NCBI GenBank assembly: GCA_020634245.1
Contig: JACKCC010000011.1
Coordinates: 186,001-250,000, forward strand
DNA: 64,000 nucleotides
From: Ardenticatenaceae bacterium
GTDB taxonomy: Bacteria; Chloroflexota; Anaerolineae; Promineifilales; Promineifilaceae
Reading direction: 5' to 3'
The notes under the pieces are model-generated. The model was not told the DNA's origin and searched no databases. It saw only the letters and a program-made list of their open reading frames with translations. Of the stretch, positions 26,398 to 35,079 are shown in pieces; the stretch's first letter is position 1; every line of letters begins with the position of its first letter. The translations under genes and the position numbers were made by a program.

Positions 26398-27591
26398 TTA
26401 ATCCATCATCAAGACAACTTCAATGTGATCGGCCGCCCAATCAATTTCCTCTTTGGTAATGACCAGCGGCGGGGCGAAGCGCAGAACGGTTTTATGCGTT
26501 TCTTTGCACAGGATGCCCCGGTCACGCAGTGCTTCGGCAAAACGGCGGGCGGGCACTTTCAATTCCACGCCAATGAACAGCCCTTTGCCGCGAATTTCCT
26601 TGATGTGTTCGCTCTCGATCCGTTCCAGGCGGCCTTTGAAGTAAGCGCCCAATTCGCGGGAGCGGCTGACCAAATCCTCATTTTTGATGACTTGCAGCGC
26701 CGCCCGCCCGATAGCTGCCCCCAGCGGGTTGCCGCCAAAGGTGCTGCCGTGGTCGCCCGGTTGGAACAGGCCTAAAACCGGCGCATCGCTGAGAACGGCC
26801 GATACCGGGTAAAAGCCGCCGCTCAACGCCTTACCCAAAATCATCACGTCGGGGCGAACGCCTTCGTGTTCGCAGGCAAAAAGCCGGCCGGTTCGGCCCA
26901 AACCAGTCTGGATTTCGTCGGCGATGAAGAGGACGTTGTGTTTGGCACAGATGTTGGCCGCTTCGTGCAAGTAGCCGTCGGGCGGGGTAACGACGCCGCC
27001 TTCGCCCTGGATCGGCTCGACCATAAAAGCCACGGTGTTGGGGGTGATGGCCGCTTCCAGCGCGGCGGCATCACCATAAGGAATGATAACGAAGCCGGGC
27101 GTGTAGGGACCGAAATCTTTGCGGTAAGCCGGTTCGCTGGTGAAGCTGATGATGGTAGTGGTACGGCCGTGGAAATTTCCCTGGCAGACAATAATCTCAG
27201 CTTGATTATCAGGCACGCCCTTTGTTTGGTAGCCCCATTTACGGGCCGCTTTTACGGCCGTTTCCACCGCCTCTGCGCCCGTATTCATCGGCAAAGCCAT
27301 CTCATAACCCGCATAGTCACACAATTCCTGCAAAAACGGCCCCATTTGATCATTACGGAAAGCACGGGAAGTCAGCGTAATTTTGTTCATTTGCGCAACG
27401 GCCGCATCACGTATAGCCGGGTGACAATGCCCCTGATTCACAGCCGAATAAGCACTCAGGCAGTCCAGGTACTTTTTGCCGTCCACGTCGTACACCCACA
27501 CGCCATCTCCCCGCTCAATGACTACGTCCAGCGGGTGGTAGTTGTGGGCACTGTAGGTTTCATCCAATTCAATGAAATGTTGACTGTTCAT
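26398..27591 (-). CDS. rocD: ornithine--oxo-acid aminotransferase
   Basis: 397 residues from ATG 27591 (AAGGAGA nine bases upstream). It is a class III PLP aminotransferase that converts ornithine and 2-oxoglutarate to glutamate semialdehyde and glutamate. The N-terminus (THNYHPLDVV-like SAHNYHPLDVVIERGDG), YLDCLSAYSAVNQGHCHP, MNTGAEAVETAVK, FIADEIQTGLGRTG and ILGKALSGGFYPVSA (PLP lysine) are all typical of ornithine aminotransferases and not of acetylornithine enzymes. The gene has its own promoter at 27746-27774 and a terminator hairpin in its 150-base leader, so premature termination may control it. Confidence 0.92.
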   Translation of the reverse strand: MNSQHFIELDETYSAHNYHPLDVVIERGDGVWVYDVDGKKYLDCLSAYSAVNQGHCHPAIRDAAVAQMNKITLTSRAFRNDQMGPFLQELCDYAGYEMALPMNTGAEAVETAVKAARKWGYQTKGVPDNQAEIIVCQGNFHGRTTTIISFTSEPAYRKDFGPYTPGFVIIPYGDAAALEAAITPNTVAFMVEPIQGEGGVVTPPDGYLHEAANICAKHNVLFIADEIQTGLGRTGRLFACEHEGVRPDVMILGKALSGGFYPVSAVLSDAPVLGLFQPGDHGSTFGGNPLGAAIGRAALQVIKNEDLVSRSRELGAYFKGRLERIESEHIKEIRGKGLFIGVELKVPARRFAEALRDRGILCKETHKTVLRFAPPLVITKEEIDWAADHIEVVLMMD

Positions 27592-27643
27592 CTTTGAATC
27601 TCCTTGTCAAACAGGTATGGAAAATAGCAGTTGGTCAACCTGA

Positions 27644-27678
27644 CAAAAAAAGCCTGATTCGGGAAAAAATCAGGCTTT
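27644..27678 (-). terminator. leader terminator (candidate attenuator) upstream of rocD
   Basis: On the minus strand AAAGCCTGATT (27678-27668) and AATCAGGCTTT (27659-27649) form an 11-bp stem with an eight-base loop, followed by a T run to 27644. It lies between the rocD promoter and the rocD start, and no minus-strand gene precedes it. Its natural role is therefore regulated premature termination. A competing upstream hairpin AGACCG...CGGTCT occupies about 27684-27717. Confidence 0.65.
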
Positions 27679-27745
27679 GCTCAGACCGGGAACGTATTCA
27701 CGTCAGTTGACGGTCTTCTTTTATTTGGTTTATCGACCCAGAACC

Positions 27746-27774
27746 ATTATAAATCGGCGTCGGCGTTCTGTCTA
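27746..27774 (-). promoter_or_regulatory. rocD promoter
   Basis: On the minus strand TAGACA (27774-27769), a 17-base spacer and a perfect TATAAT (27751-27746). Transcription would start near 27739, giving a leader of about 150 bases to rocD. The rest of the spacer up to the divergent gene at 28013 shows nothing definite. Confidence 0.7.
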
Positions 27775-28012
27775 TCGTTTTTATTGATTGTGATGCTCTG
27801 AATTTTGTTGACGAGTTAAGACACAAGACTGGAGAGATCTAACAAAGCGAAACTTAAAATGTAACGCCTGGCCCTGCAATGCGTATCATCAATAATTTCT
27901 CTGCACACCCATTCCGCCCATAAACATTGAAAAAACATGGTGGCCCATTTATACTGTTGATAATCAGCATTCCGCCGGGAATTGGGCACTTATACACCTT
28001 AATTTTCAGCTT

Positions 28013-29422
28013 ATGCCAACTTTGATACAAGATACATCATTTCATCACTTGAGGTTTGGATTGGAACTTAACACAACCGGCAGTCAAAAAATTCTACAAC
28101 TGGAAGCGCAACTGAAAACTGCCACCGATCAGCAAACCAGAATCGACCTCCTGCATGAGATTGCCTGGGTCGTACACCTAAGCGATCCAGTAAAGGGACT
28201 GCGTTATGCTGAGCAGGCTTACGAGTTGTCTTCAAGAGGCGATTTACCATATTTGACGGGATTGGCAGGCAGCTTGCGCAGCCTTATTGCTTTTAACACG
28301 GATACTGGCGATTATAGCCAAGCTTTGTCACAATCTCTACAAGCGCTCGAAATCCTGGAAAAAATCCCCGACGAAAAGATAGAAACCCGCCGCATTAAAA
28401 TCGACGTTCTAGGGGTTGTCAGTTGGACGTACCGCTGTCTTGGCGATTATGCAGTTTCAGCCGAATATGCAATGAAAGGACTAAAAATCGCCAAAACAAT
28501 AGGGGAACGGCAATATGAATCTGGACCGCTTAACATACTCAGCGTGATTTATGCTGAGTCGAACGACCTTAGCGCGGCGCTTGAAGTGGGTCAAAAATTC
28601 GTGCAATATTGTCATGAAGACGGCAATATACGGGGCGAGAGTATTGGTCTGAATAATATGGCGATGACGTATCTCGAATTAGGCAATGGCGAACAAGCTT
28701 TGGCAACCTGTCAGCAAAGTCTTCGTCTGGCTCAAGAAAACGGAATTGAAGGGGTGATTATAACAGCGTTAAGTACACTGGGTGAGATTTATCTGGGGAT
28801 AGAAAACCTTGTGAGCGCTGAAGAGTATTTGTTACAAGCATTAAAAATGGCACACGACAAAAAGGCGAGGCCAGATGAACTTCAATGCCTGATTAACCTG
28901 GGAAAAGTTTATCAATACCAACAAAATAACCAGGATGCGCTATCCACCCTTCAAAAAGGATTATCACTCAGCCAAACCGCCAACGATCGCCGCAGCCAGT
29001 TTCAATGCCATCAATTGCTGTCCGAAGTCTATGAACGGCAGGGCGATCTGGTCAAGGCGTTACATCACTTCAAGCAGTACCACCTTGTCAAGGAAGAGGT
29101 CTTCAACGAAACGGCTGATCACAAACTCAAAAACCTGCGCATCAGCCATGAAGTAGAAACACTCAAGAAAGAGAGCGAAATTCATCGGCTCAAGAATGTC
29201 GAATTACAGGCCGCGTTGGAGCAGGTCAAGCAGCTATCCGGGCTGCTGCCCATCTGCGCCAACTGCAAAAAGATCCGGGACGACACCGGGTATTGGCAGG
29301 ATGTGGCCGTTTACATCCGCGACCATTCCGAAGCGGAATTCAGCCACGGCATTTGTCCGGATTGTATGGAAGAGTTGTATCCAGAAATCGCCCAAAAACG
29401 TAGAAATAAAGATGCCAATTAA
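28013..29422 (+). CDS. TPR protein with a C-terminal CxxC-type signalling tail
   Basis: 469 residues. Residues about 30-360 form at least six tetratricopeptide repeats (for example SIGLNNMAMTYLELGNGEQALATCQQSLRLAQ, split over two helices). A charged coiled coil follows (about 365-405). The end is LLPICANCKKIRDDTGYWQDV...FSHGICPDCMEELYPE. This tail, with C-x-x-C and C-x-x-C pairs, is one I know from the C-termini of many bacterial PAS kinases and response regulators, where it probably binds a metal. Here it is joined to TPRs without a catalytic domain, so the protein may be a scaffold. Base composition is more AT-rich than its neighbours. Confidence 0.75.
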   Translation: MPTLIQDTSFHHLRFGLELNTTGSQKILQLEAQLKTATDQQTRIDLLHEIAWVVHLSDPVKGLRYAEQAYELSSRGDLPYLTGLAGSLRSLIAFNTDTGDYSQALSQSLQALEILEKIPDEKIETRRIKIDVLGVVSWTYRCLGDYAVSAEYAMKGLKIAKTIGERQYESGPLNILSVIYAESNDLSAALEVGQKFVQYCHEDGNIRGESIGLNNMAMTYLELGNGEQALATCQQSLRLAQENGIEGVIITALSTLGEIYLGIENLVSAEEYLLQALKMAHDKKARPDELQCLINLGKVYQYQQNNQDALSTLQKGLSLSQTANDRRSQFQCHQLLSEVYERQGDLVKALHHFKQYHLVKEEVFNETADHKLKNLRISHEVETLKKESEIHRLKNVELQAALEQVKQLSGLLPICANCKKIRDDTGYWQDVAVYIRDHSEAEFSHGICPDCMEELYPEIAQKRRNKDAN

Positions 29423-29572
29423 TATCCTGAACCACAAATCTGAAAGCGGAACACGAAGCAGATTTTGTAATTATAGGCTTGACGAAGGATTGAAATATAG
29501 CCATAATCACAGCATCGCTCATTTGGAGATTTTGTAGGTACACGTATGACAGACTAAGTTCATTCATTTCTA

Positions 29573-29656
29573 GCATTTCAGCCAATCAGCATTTCAGCTT
29601 TCAGCTAAACTGCTGACATTGGCTGCTTTTAAAGCTGATTAGCTGACTGGCTGAAA
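29573..29656. repeat. TCAGC/GCTGA heptad-type inverted repeat
   Basis: ATTTCAGCCAATCAGC and ATTTCAGCTTTCAGC on one side are mirrored by GCTGACATTGGCTG and GCTGATTAGCTGACTGG on the other, so the region can fold into an extended hairpin before the ABC-F gene. It belongs to the family at 1746, 15271 and 35082. Confidence 0.6.
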
Positions 29657-29700
29657 ACAACCACAGGTTGCCGCTGACCAGCTATCAAAGGAATGAACTT

Positions 29701-31362
29701 ATGCTGACTGCACACACTCTTTCGAAAGCCTTCGGGCTGACTCCCATTCTCAAAAATATTACATTTAGCATCAATGCAGGCGCCCGGGTGGGGCTTATTG
29801 GGCCGAACGGCTGCGGCAAAACGACACTGCTGCGCCTGCTCACCGGCGAAGAAAGCCCCGATACCGGTCACGTCGCCCTCACCCCCAGCAATCTACAAAT
29901 CGGTTATCTGGCACAAGGCTTTGAGCCGGACCCGGCGCTCAGTTTGGGCCAGCTCATCCACCAGACGGTGGGCGACCCGGCGCGGTTGGAAGTGGAACTG
30001 GCCCAACTGGGGACCGCCCTGGCCGCCGAACCGGAGCGGGCCGACTTACAAGCCGCTTACGACCAGACCTTGACTCGTTTGAGCCGCAGCAATATCGGCC
30101 AGTTCCAGAGCATCCTGGCCGGGCTGGGGCTGGATGTTATTGACGAGGCGCAGTTGGTGGCCACGCTCAGCGGCGGGCAAAAGACGCGGCTGGCACTGGC
30201 GCTGGTCTTGCTCAGCGACCCGCAGCTTCTCCTGCTGGACGAGCCGACCAATCATCTGGACATCGAGATGTTGGAGTGGTTGGAAAGTTGGTTGGTTGGT
30301 TTTCCAGGCGGCGCGCTCATTGTCTCTCACGACCGCACCTTCCTGGACCGCACGGTGACGCGTATCCTTGACCTGAACCCACAAACGCAAACCATTCGCG
30401 AATATGCTGGTAACTACACCGATTATTTGGAGCAGTACGTCCAGGAACAGGAAAAACAGTTGGCCGAGTGGAAAGACCAGCAGTACGAAATCCGCCGGAT
30501 GAAGCAAGACATTGCCCGGATGAAAGAGCAGGCGGCCAACAAAGAACGACGCGTTAAATCAGTCAGTGTGGGGGGCATCAAGGAAGGCAAGGACCATTAC
30601 CTGCGGCTGGCAAAAAAGGTGGCGCAAAAAGGCAAATCGCGCGAAAAAAAGCTGGATCGCTACCTGGATTCAGACGAGCGCGTAGAGAAGCCGAAGGCAA
30701 GCTGGCAGATGAAGCTGGACTTTGACGACGTGGCCCATTTGGGGCGGGACGTGCTGACGATTGAGGATTTGACGATTGGCTACAGCCCCGATGCACCGCT
30801 GCTGCGCGAGTTGAATTTGCAGGTGCAGAGCGGGCAGCGGGTTTTGTTAACGGGGATGAATGGAACGGGTAAATCGACTTTGCTGCGGACGATTGTGGGG
30901 GAGATACGGCCGTTAACCGGCCACTATCACCTCGGCAGCAGCGTAAAACTGGGCTACATGGCTCAGGAACAAGAACTGCTCGACCCGGCCAGCACCGCGT
31001 TAGAGATCATCCGCCAAACCGCGCCGCTCAACCAGACCGACGCCCGCTCCTTCCTCCACTACTTCCTCTTCAGCGGCGACGACCCGCTGCGGCCCATCGG
31101 TCAGTTGAGTTATGGCGAACGGGCACGGCTGTCGCTGGCGCTGCTGGTGGCCCAGGGCTGCAACTTCCTCCTGCTCGACGAACCCATTAACCACCTGGAT
31201 ATCCCCTCGCGCAGCCAGTTCGAGCAGGCGCTGACCCAATTCGAAGGCACAGTGCTGGCCGTCGTCCATGACCGTTATTTCATTGAACGGTTTGCTACGG
31301 ATGTGTGGCAAGTGGCGGGAAACGGGATTGAGCAACAGATTTTGCGGTGGGTGGAGGAGTGA
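29701..31362 (+). CDS. ABC-F family ATPase
   Basis: 553 residues from ATG 29701 (AAAGGAATG upstream; an in-frame start at 29668 lies in the repeat). Two ABC ATPase domains occur in one chain without membrane helices. Domain 1 has Walker A GPNGCGKTT, signature LSGGQKTRLALA and Walker B LLLLDEPTNHLD; domain 2 has GMNGTGKST, LSYGERARLSLALL and LLLDEPINHLD. The charged linker between them (about 235-320) is the ABC-F interdomain arm. Such proteins act at the ribosomal E site or in translation quality control; some protect against antibiotics. The signature of domain 2 is LSYGE, a modest deviation. The second Walker B carries Ile (EPINHLD) instead of Thr. Confidence 0.9.
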   Translation: MLTAHTLSKAFGLTPILKNITFSINAGARVGLIGPNGCGKTTLLRLLTGEESPDTGHVALTPSNLQIGYLAQGFEPDPALSLGQLIHQTVGDPARLEVELAQLGTALAAEPERADLQAAYDQTLTRLSRSNIGQFQSILAGLGLDVIDEAQLVATLSGGQKTRLALALVLLSDPQLLLLDEPTNHLDIEMLEWLESWLVGFPGGALIVSHDRTFLDRTVTRILDLNPQTQTIREYAGNYTDYLEQYVQEQEKQLAEWKDQQYEIRRMKQDIARMKEQAANKERRVKSVSVGGIKEGKDHYLRLAKKVAQKGKSREKKLDRYLDSDERVEKPKASWQMKLDFDDVAHLGRDVLTIEDLTIGYSPDAPLLRELNLQVQSGQRVLLTGMNGTGKSTLLRTIVGEIRPLTGHYHLGSSVKLGYMAQEQELLDPASTALEIIRQTAPLNQTDARSFLHYFLFSGDDPLRPIGQLSYGERARLSLALLVAQGCNFLLLDEPINHLDIPSRSQFEQALTQFEGTVLAVVHDRYFIERFATDVWQVAGNGIEQQILRWVEE

Positions 31363-31420
31363 TTGAAGACCGATGACTCATGATTGATGATTAAAGATTG
31401 CCGTGTGCAAACACAAATCA

Positions 31421-32182
31421 TTAATCATCATTTTCAAAGGCCGCTGCCAATTCTTTGGCCTCATCAATCCAGGCCTGAGGATCGGCGCGCTGCCAGGTTT
31501 TGAGGCCAACGATTTCGCCAACGCGCTCGGCGGTTTGCTCAGCCAGGTCGGCCAGGCTGCGGATACCAGCTTCGTGCAGGCGGCGGGCATAGGTGGGGCC
31601 AATACCGCGCACGATTTCGATCTGGCTTTTGCCTTTTAGTCCGGCGGCATTGAGTTGATGTTGGGCAGCGGCAAACCGGTCTTGAATTTCATCCATTTTA
31701 CTTTGCAGGACTTGTTTGTCGGCCTGCAAATGGACCATCTGCGATGTTTGGTCTTGGGCGGCAGCTAAATCCTGGCGCAAATGGGCGAGTTCTACATCGG
31801 CGACGGCCAGGCGGCGGCTGGCTTGATTATGCTCGTCTTTCAGTTGGTCGAGTTGGTTGGTTAGTTGGTGGAATTGTTCACTGATGGTTTCTCTGGCGGC
31901 GTTGGCGGCGGTGATTTCTTCGCGTTGGGTCTGGCCAAGCTGGGTTAATGCGGTAATCTGGCGCGATGTCTCATCTAAATCATGGCTGAGATGTTCGATT
32001 TGTGTTTGAGCGGCAGCCAACCGGCCAGTGAGGCTGCGTATTTTTTGCTGTAGACGTTGGTTTTCGGCGACGGCCGTTGCCACCTGTTTGCTCCAGAAAC
32101 GGCCGTCTATCAGCAACGTCAACAATATCCCCAAAACCAGCCCAATCACCAGAACTAAAAAAATGACCAGATTGCCCATCAT
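31421..32182 (-). CDS. membrane-anchored coiled-coil protein with a helix-hairpin-helix domain
   Basis: 253 residues. A transmembrane helix at about 3-24 (NLVIFLVLVIGLVLGILLTLL) is followed by roughly 150 residues of coiled coil (Q/E/L heptads). The C-terminal 65 residues are IVRGIGPTYARRLHEAGI..., a helix-hairpin-helix fold of the kind annotated as predicted 5' nuclease-like or DUF4332. The same two-part plan (TM plus HHH) is repeated in the shorter protein at 32637-33017, with a receiver domain gene between them. Function is unknown; DNA contact near the membrane is one reading. Confidence 0.7.
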   Translation of the reverse strand: MMGNLVIFLVLVIGLVLGILLTLLIDGRFWSKQVATAVAENQRLQQKIRSLTGRLAAAQTQIEHLSHDLDETSRQITALTQLGQTQREEITAANAARETISEQFHQLTNQLDQLKDEHNQASRRLAVADVELAHLRQDLAAAQDQTSQMVHLQADKQVLQSKMDEIQDRFAAAQHQLNAAGLKGKSQIEIVRGIGPTYARRLHEAGIRSLADLAEQTAERVGEIVGLKTWQRADPQAWIDEAKELAAAFENDD

Positions 32183-32194
32183 CCCACAACGCCC

Positions 32195-32590
32195 TCATAA
32201 AAGTCCGGTTTTCCCTGTCTTGCGCCTTTGGTCTCTTATCCGCAGGCAAACACGATATATTTGATCATAATCAATCGGTTTGGTCAAAACAAAATCGGCC
32301 TGGGCCTGAACCAATGATTCCACTGCCTTGCCTTCGCCGGTGGCAACAACAACCCAGGTGCGCAACAAACGCGGATTCTGACGAATCTGGTGCAAAATAT
32401 CGCCGCCAAACATATCCGGCAAAAACATATCCAGAACGATTAAATGAGGTTCGACTGTCTGTAATTTTTGTAATGCGCTCCGGCCGTCAAAAGCCACGGC
32501 CGTTTCATATTCGGCTGATTCCAGGGCAAAGGCAAAGAAACTCGCAATTTGTCTGTCGTCGTCAATAATCAGGGCCAGTGGCTTGGTCAT
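32195..32590 (-). CDS. single-domain response regulator (receiver only)
   Basis: 131 residues from ATG 32590. CheY-like fold: acidic pocket DDD after the first strand (LALIIDDDRQIA), phospho-acceptor Asp in LIVLDMFLPD, Thr in VVVATGEGK and Lys in FVLTKPID. There is no output domain, so it acts by binding a partner. It lies 12 bases from one HHH membrane protein gene and 46 from another, all on the minus strand, suggesting one operon. Confidence 0.85.
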   Translation of the reverse strand: MTKPLALIIDDDRQIASFFAFALESAEYETAVAFDGRSALQKLQTVEPHLIVLDMFLPDMFGGDILHQIRQNPRLLRTWVVVATGEGKAVESLVQAQADFVLTKPIDYDQIYRVCLRIRDQRRKTGKTGLL

Positions 32591-32636
32591 CAATAAACTC
32601 TTTCAAAAAACAGGCGTCGTGTTTGTACCTAACCAA

Positions 32637-33017
32637 CTATAAAGTTTTGGCCGCTTCCGTCAAGATGGTTTTTGCTCGATTTTCACTGATTGCCAACAGA
32701 GCCGCCAGGTTTTCGACGGTCATCACCGCTACCTGAGCAATGGTGGTGATGCCTTCGGCCTGTAAACGGCCGTCAAACACCGGCCCAATCCCCTTTACCT
32801 GCTGCAAATCGTCCGGTTGAGATATTGGAATCGCAGGTTGGGGAGATTTTGCCGTTTCCTGGCCTCGTAGCTTTCTATCCAACTCCGCCATCCGATCCAG
32901 CAAATCCAGCGCCCCTTCGTCAGCGGCCGTACTCTTCTGCCAGTACCAGACCACCACGCAAATCAGCGCGCCCAGGATGAAGCCTATCAGGAAGTTTTTT
33001 GAATGCTCATCTTTCAT
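32637..33017 (-). CDS. small membrane protein with a helix-hairpin-helix domain
   Basis: 126 residues. A transmembrane segment lies at about 9-27 (FLIGFILGALICVVVWYW), then a charged helix (LDLLDRMAELDRKLRG), a Pro-rich link and an HHH domain LQQVKGIGPVFDGRLQAEGI...AKTILTEAAKTL. It is a short paralogue in plan of the protein at 31421-32182. Confidence 0.7.
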   Translation of the reverse strand: MKDEHSKNFLIGFILGALICVVVWYWQKSTAADEGALDLLDRMAELDRKLRGQETAKSPQPAIPISQPDDLQQVKGIGPVFDGRLQAEGITTIAQVAVMTVENLAALLAISENRAKTILTEAAKTL

Positions 33018-33092
33018 GAAATATTCTCCAGTTTACGTGCAGGGGAGCAGGGGTGAAAGGGTGACTGCAAACTTGCCACCTGCATACTCGCT

Positions 33093-34820
33093 CTACCGGC
33101 AAATCAACACCGGCTGCTTAAATTCCCGCAAAATCGTATCCACCGTACTGCCCAAAATAAGGTGTTTGACCGGCCGGAAGCCAAAGCCGCCCATAATGAT
33201 TTCGTTGATATTATAGTCAACGGCCGTTTCCAACACTGCCTCGGCAATCGGTTTCTGGCGCAGCACATACTCCACATGCTTGATACCATACTGTTCAATA
33301 TAACTGCGCGCCTTATCCAGCGCCGACGGCGGCGTGTACTCCGTTTCGACCGTCAGTACCACCAGCGAAATCGGCCAGCGTGCCTTGAGATAGGTGGCCA
33401 CAAACAACGCCTCATCTGCCTTGGGGCTGCCATCATACGACAACAAAACCCGGTTAAAATCACTATTAGCTCCAGTAGGAATAGCCATAATCGGCCGGGG
33501 ACACTGCTGTACCAACCGGTTAAACCCATGACTCAACCGTTCCAATGGCTGTGGACCAGGCGGGTGTGTCAAACTTGTCACCACCAGATCAGCCCAGGCC
33601 GCCCGCTTGATGATCGTATCAGCCACTTCGCCCACCTCAACGGCAAATTCACCCACCAATCCAGCCTCAGCACAAACCGCTTCAAAATGCTCCCGGATAA
33701 GCTGGACATGCGGATTATCCACTTTGTCCGGATCAGATACGACATGCAGTCCCAAAATTCGATCATTTTCCCACTGGGCCAATCGAACAACCTGGTCTAA
33801 CACACGCCAATCGGTTTTCTCGCCGCTCAATGCCACCAAAAAATCTTCAAACAAACGGTCTTGCCGGCCAGCAGCCAACTGCTGCTGCCGCCATTGGCCA
33901 GGCGCGGGGCCTTCCTCCAGTTCCGGCGGAACGACAATGTGCAGCAGCTTCCGAGCCAACCGGCTGATAAAATGCCGCCGCCGCGCTTGTTCTTGCCCGG
34001 CCAGATGGGTAGCAACATCATCAGTCTCCACTTCCCAGCCCAGCGCTTCCTCCATTTCCTCGCGGTGCTCACTGACCAGATAATAAAGGTCGGCTTCGGT
34101 GCGCCTGGGGAAGTTGCGCTGCACGCCCATTTCGCGCATGAGCTGGATGACGGGCAGGTAATTGTTATCGTACCAATCAGCAACGGCCGTTTCCCACTCC
34201 ATATCCCCTATTTCCTGCTGGTGGGCCTTAATCTGCCGCAAAAACCAGGGAAAATGGTTGCAAAACGTTAACAGCAAATTAGCCTCTGGCCGCAGTTCAT
34301 CCAGATTAGTCGCCTCCAGAAATTCAACGTACCTGGCCTTGCAAATGACCTCGGTGGGATCATCATCGGCAGTCAGCGAGACCCGCGTTTCCACTTTGGT
34401 CACGTATGCCGAAATCGTTTCCGTTCCCAACTGGCGGGCTACCGACACCCGATGGTTACCGTCCTTGACAAAATACACTTCGCCAATTTGATACACCTCG
34501 ATGGGCGGCATCCCGCGCATATCGATGATAGCCGCTTTGACCCTGGCCCACCGTTCAGCGTCGCTGGCCCGCTTGGGCAGAAAATCGCGGGTAAAATCTT
34601 TGTAACGCCCCACACTGCCCACAATGCGATCAAGCGGAATTTCCTGCACGCCCCCCTCTTCTGTACCTAAAACATGCAGCTTTTCGATTTCCTTGTAGGC
34701 CAACAAATCGGTTGATTTGCCAGTGATGCGCGCCATTAACTGACGCATGGATGCTTGCTGCCGCGCCCGTTTGAAATCTTGCAATGCCGTTGTGTAGCTA
34801 AACGATTCGTGTTCAGTCAC
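33093..34820 (-). CDS. ParB-like N-terminal domain fused to universal stress protein domains
   Basis: 575 residues from GTG 34820 (AAGGA eight bases upstream). The N-terminal 150 residues contain VQEIPLDRIVGSVGR and MPPIEVYQIGEVYFVKDGNHRVSVARQLG split over two segments. This is the ParB/sulfiredoxin-like fold with the conserved GNHR box. The middle (about 160-300) is helical. The C-terminal half holds two UspA-type domains, the last with VLLSYDGSPKADEAL at its start and INEIIMGGFGFRPVKHLILGS, the G-x2-G-x9-G(S)-type ATP-binding end. Cytoplasmic. The combination suggests a nucleotide- or stress-responsive regulator. I know of no experimental function. Confidence 0.75.
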   Translation of the reverse strand: MTEHESFSYTTALQDFKRARQQASMRQLMARITGKSTDLLAYKEIEKLHVLGTEEGGVQEIPLDRIVGSVGRYKDFTRDFLPKRASDAERWARVKAAIIDMRGMPPIEVYQIGEVYFVKDGNHRVSVARQLGTETISAYVTKVETRVSLTADDDPTEVICKARYVEFLEATNLDELRPEANLLLTFCNHFPWFLRQIKAHQQEIGDMEWETAVADWYDNNYLPVIQLMREMGVQRNFPRRTEADLYYLVSEHREEMEEALGWEVETDDVATHLAGQEQARRRHFISRLARKLLHIVVPPELEEGPAPGQWRQQQLAAGRQDRLFEDFLVALSGEKTDWRVLDQVVRLAQWENDRILGLHVVSDPDKVDNPHVQLIREHFEAVCAEAGLVGEFAVEVGEVADTIIKRAAWADLVVTSLTHPPGPQPLERLSHGFNRLVQQCPRPIMAIPTGANSDFNRVLLSYDGSPKADEALFVATYLKARWPISLVVLTVETEYTPPSALDKARSYIEQYGIKHVEYVLRQKPIAEAVLETAVDYNINEIIMGGFGFRPVKHLILGSTVDTILREFKQPVLICR

Positions 34821-34840
34821 GCGTGATCCTTAGGAAATAG

Positions 34841-34892
34841 GTGCAAAGTTGCAAAGCGGCAAAGTTACTTTGCAACTCTGCAACTTTGCCAC
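34841..34892. repeat. GCAAAGTT inverted repeat
   Basis: GTGCAAAGTTGCAAAGCGGC and the following AAAGTTA are mirrored by TTTGCAACTCTGCAACTTTG. It is a heptad-like hairpin between the USP gene and the his promoter. Confidence 0.55.
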
Positions 34893-34912
34893 TTTTGAAT
34901 TATACACGCTTG

Positions 34913-34941
34913 TTGACGGCCGTACACCGCTGTGTTACACT
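34913..34941 (+). promoter_or_regulatory. promoter of the his operon
   Basis: TTGACG (34913-34918), a 17-base spacer and TACACT (34936-34941). Transcription would start near 34948, only about four bases before the leader-peptide ATG. No Shine-Dalgarno sequence is present, so the leader peptide would be read from a nearly leaderless mRNA. An ACGGCCGT palindrome begins within the -35 box. Confidence 0.6.
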
Positions 34942-34951
34942 CCTCGCCGTT

Positions 34952-35011
34952 ATGAATCAAAAACACGTCCACGCCCATCACCATTTGCAAAGGCACGCAA
35001 CCCTGGGTTGA
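34952..35011 (+). CDS. hisL: his operon leader peptide
   Basis: A 19-residue ORF, MNQKHVHAHHHLQRHATLG, with six His codons, three of them consecutive. It lies between the his promoter and an intrinsic terminator 160 bases before hisG. Charged tRNA-His would let ribosomes reach the stop and the terminator would form; stalling at the His codons would free the alternative pairing. GGGTTG at the ORF end (35005-35010) can pair with the adjacent CAACCC (34998-35003) or with CAACCC in the terminator loop (35057-35062), which gives the mutually exclusive structures needed. Confidence 0.85.
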   Translation: MNQKHVHAHHHLQRHATLG

Positions 35012-35044
35012 GGCGTTTAGACGCACATTTAGGCAGGTTTTTTC

Positions 35045-35079
35045 ACACCCTCCTCGCAACCCGGGGAGGGTGTTTTTAT
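35045..35079 (+). terminator. his operon attenuator terminator
   Basis: ACACCCTCC (35045-35053) and GGAGGGTGT (35065-35073) form a 9-bp stem followed by a T-rich run. The loop holds CAACCC, which can instead pair with GGGTTG at the end of the leader ORF, and CCT-AGG pairs would extend that antiterminator. A short GCGTTTAGACGC hairpin lies between them. Confidence 0.85.

Noticed and set aside
27644..27774. T-box interpretation of the rocD leader
   Set aside because: No T-box-like sequence (AGGGTGGNACCGCG-type) is present before the terminator.
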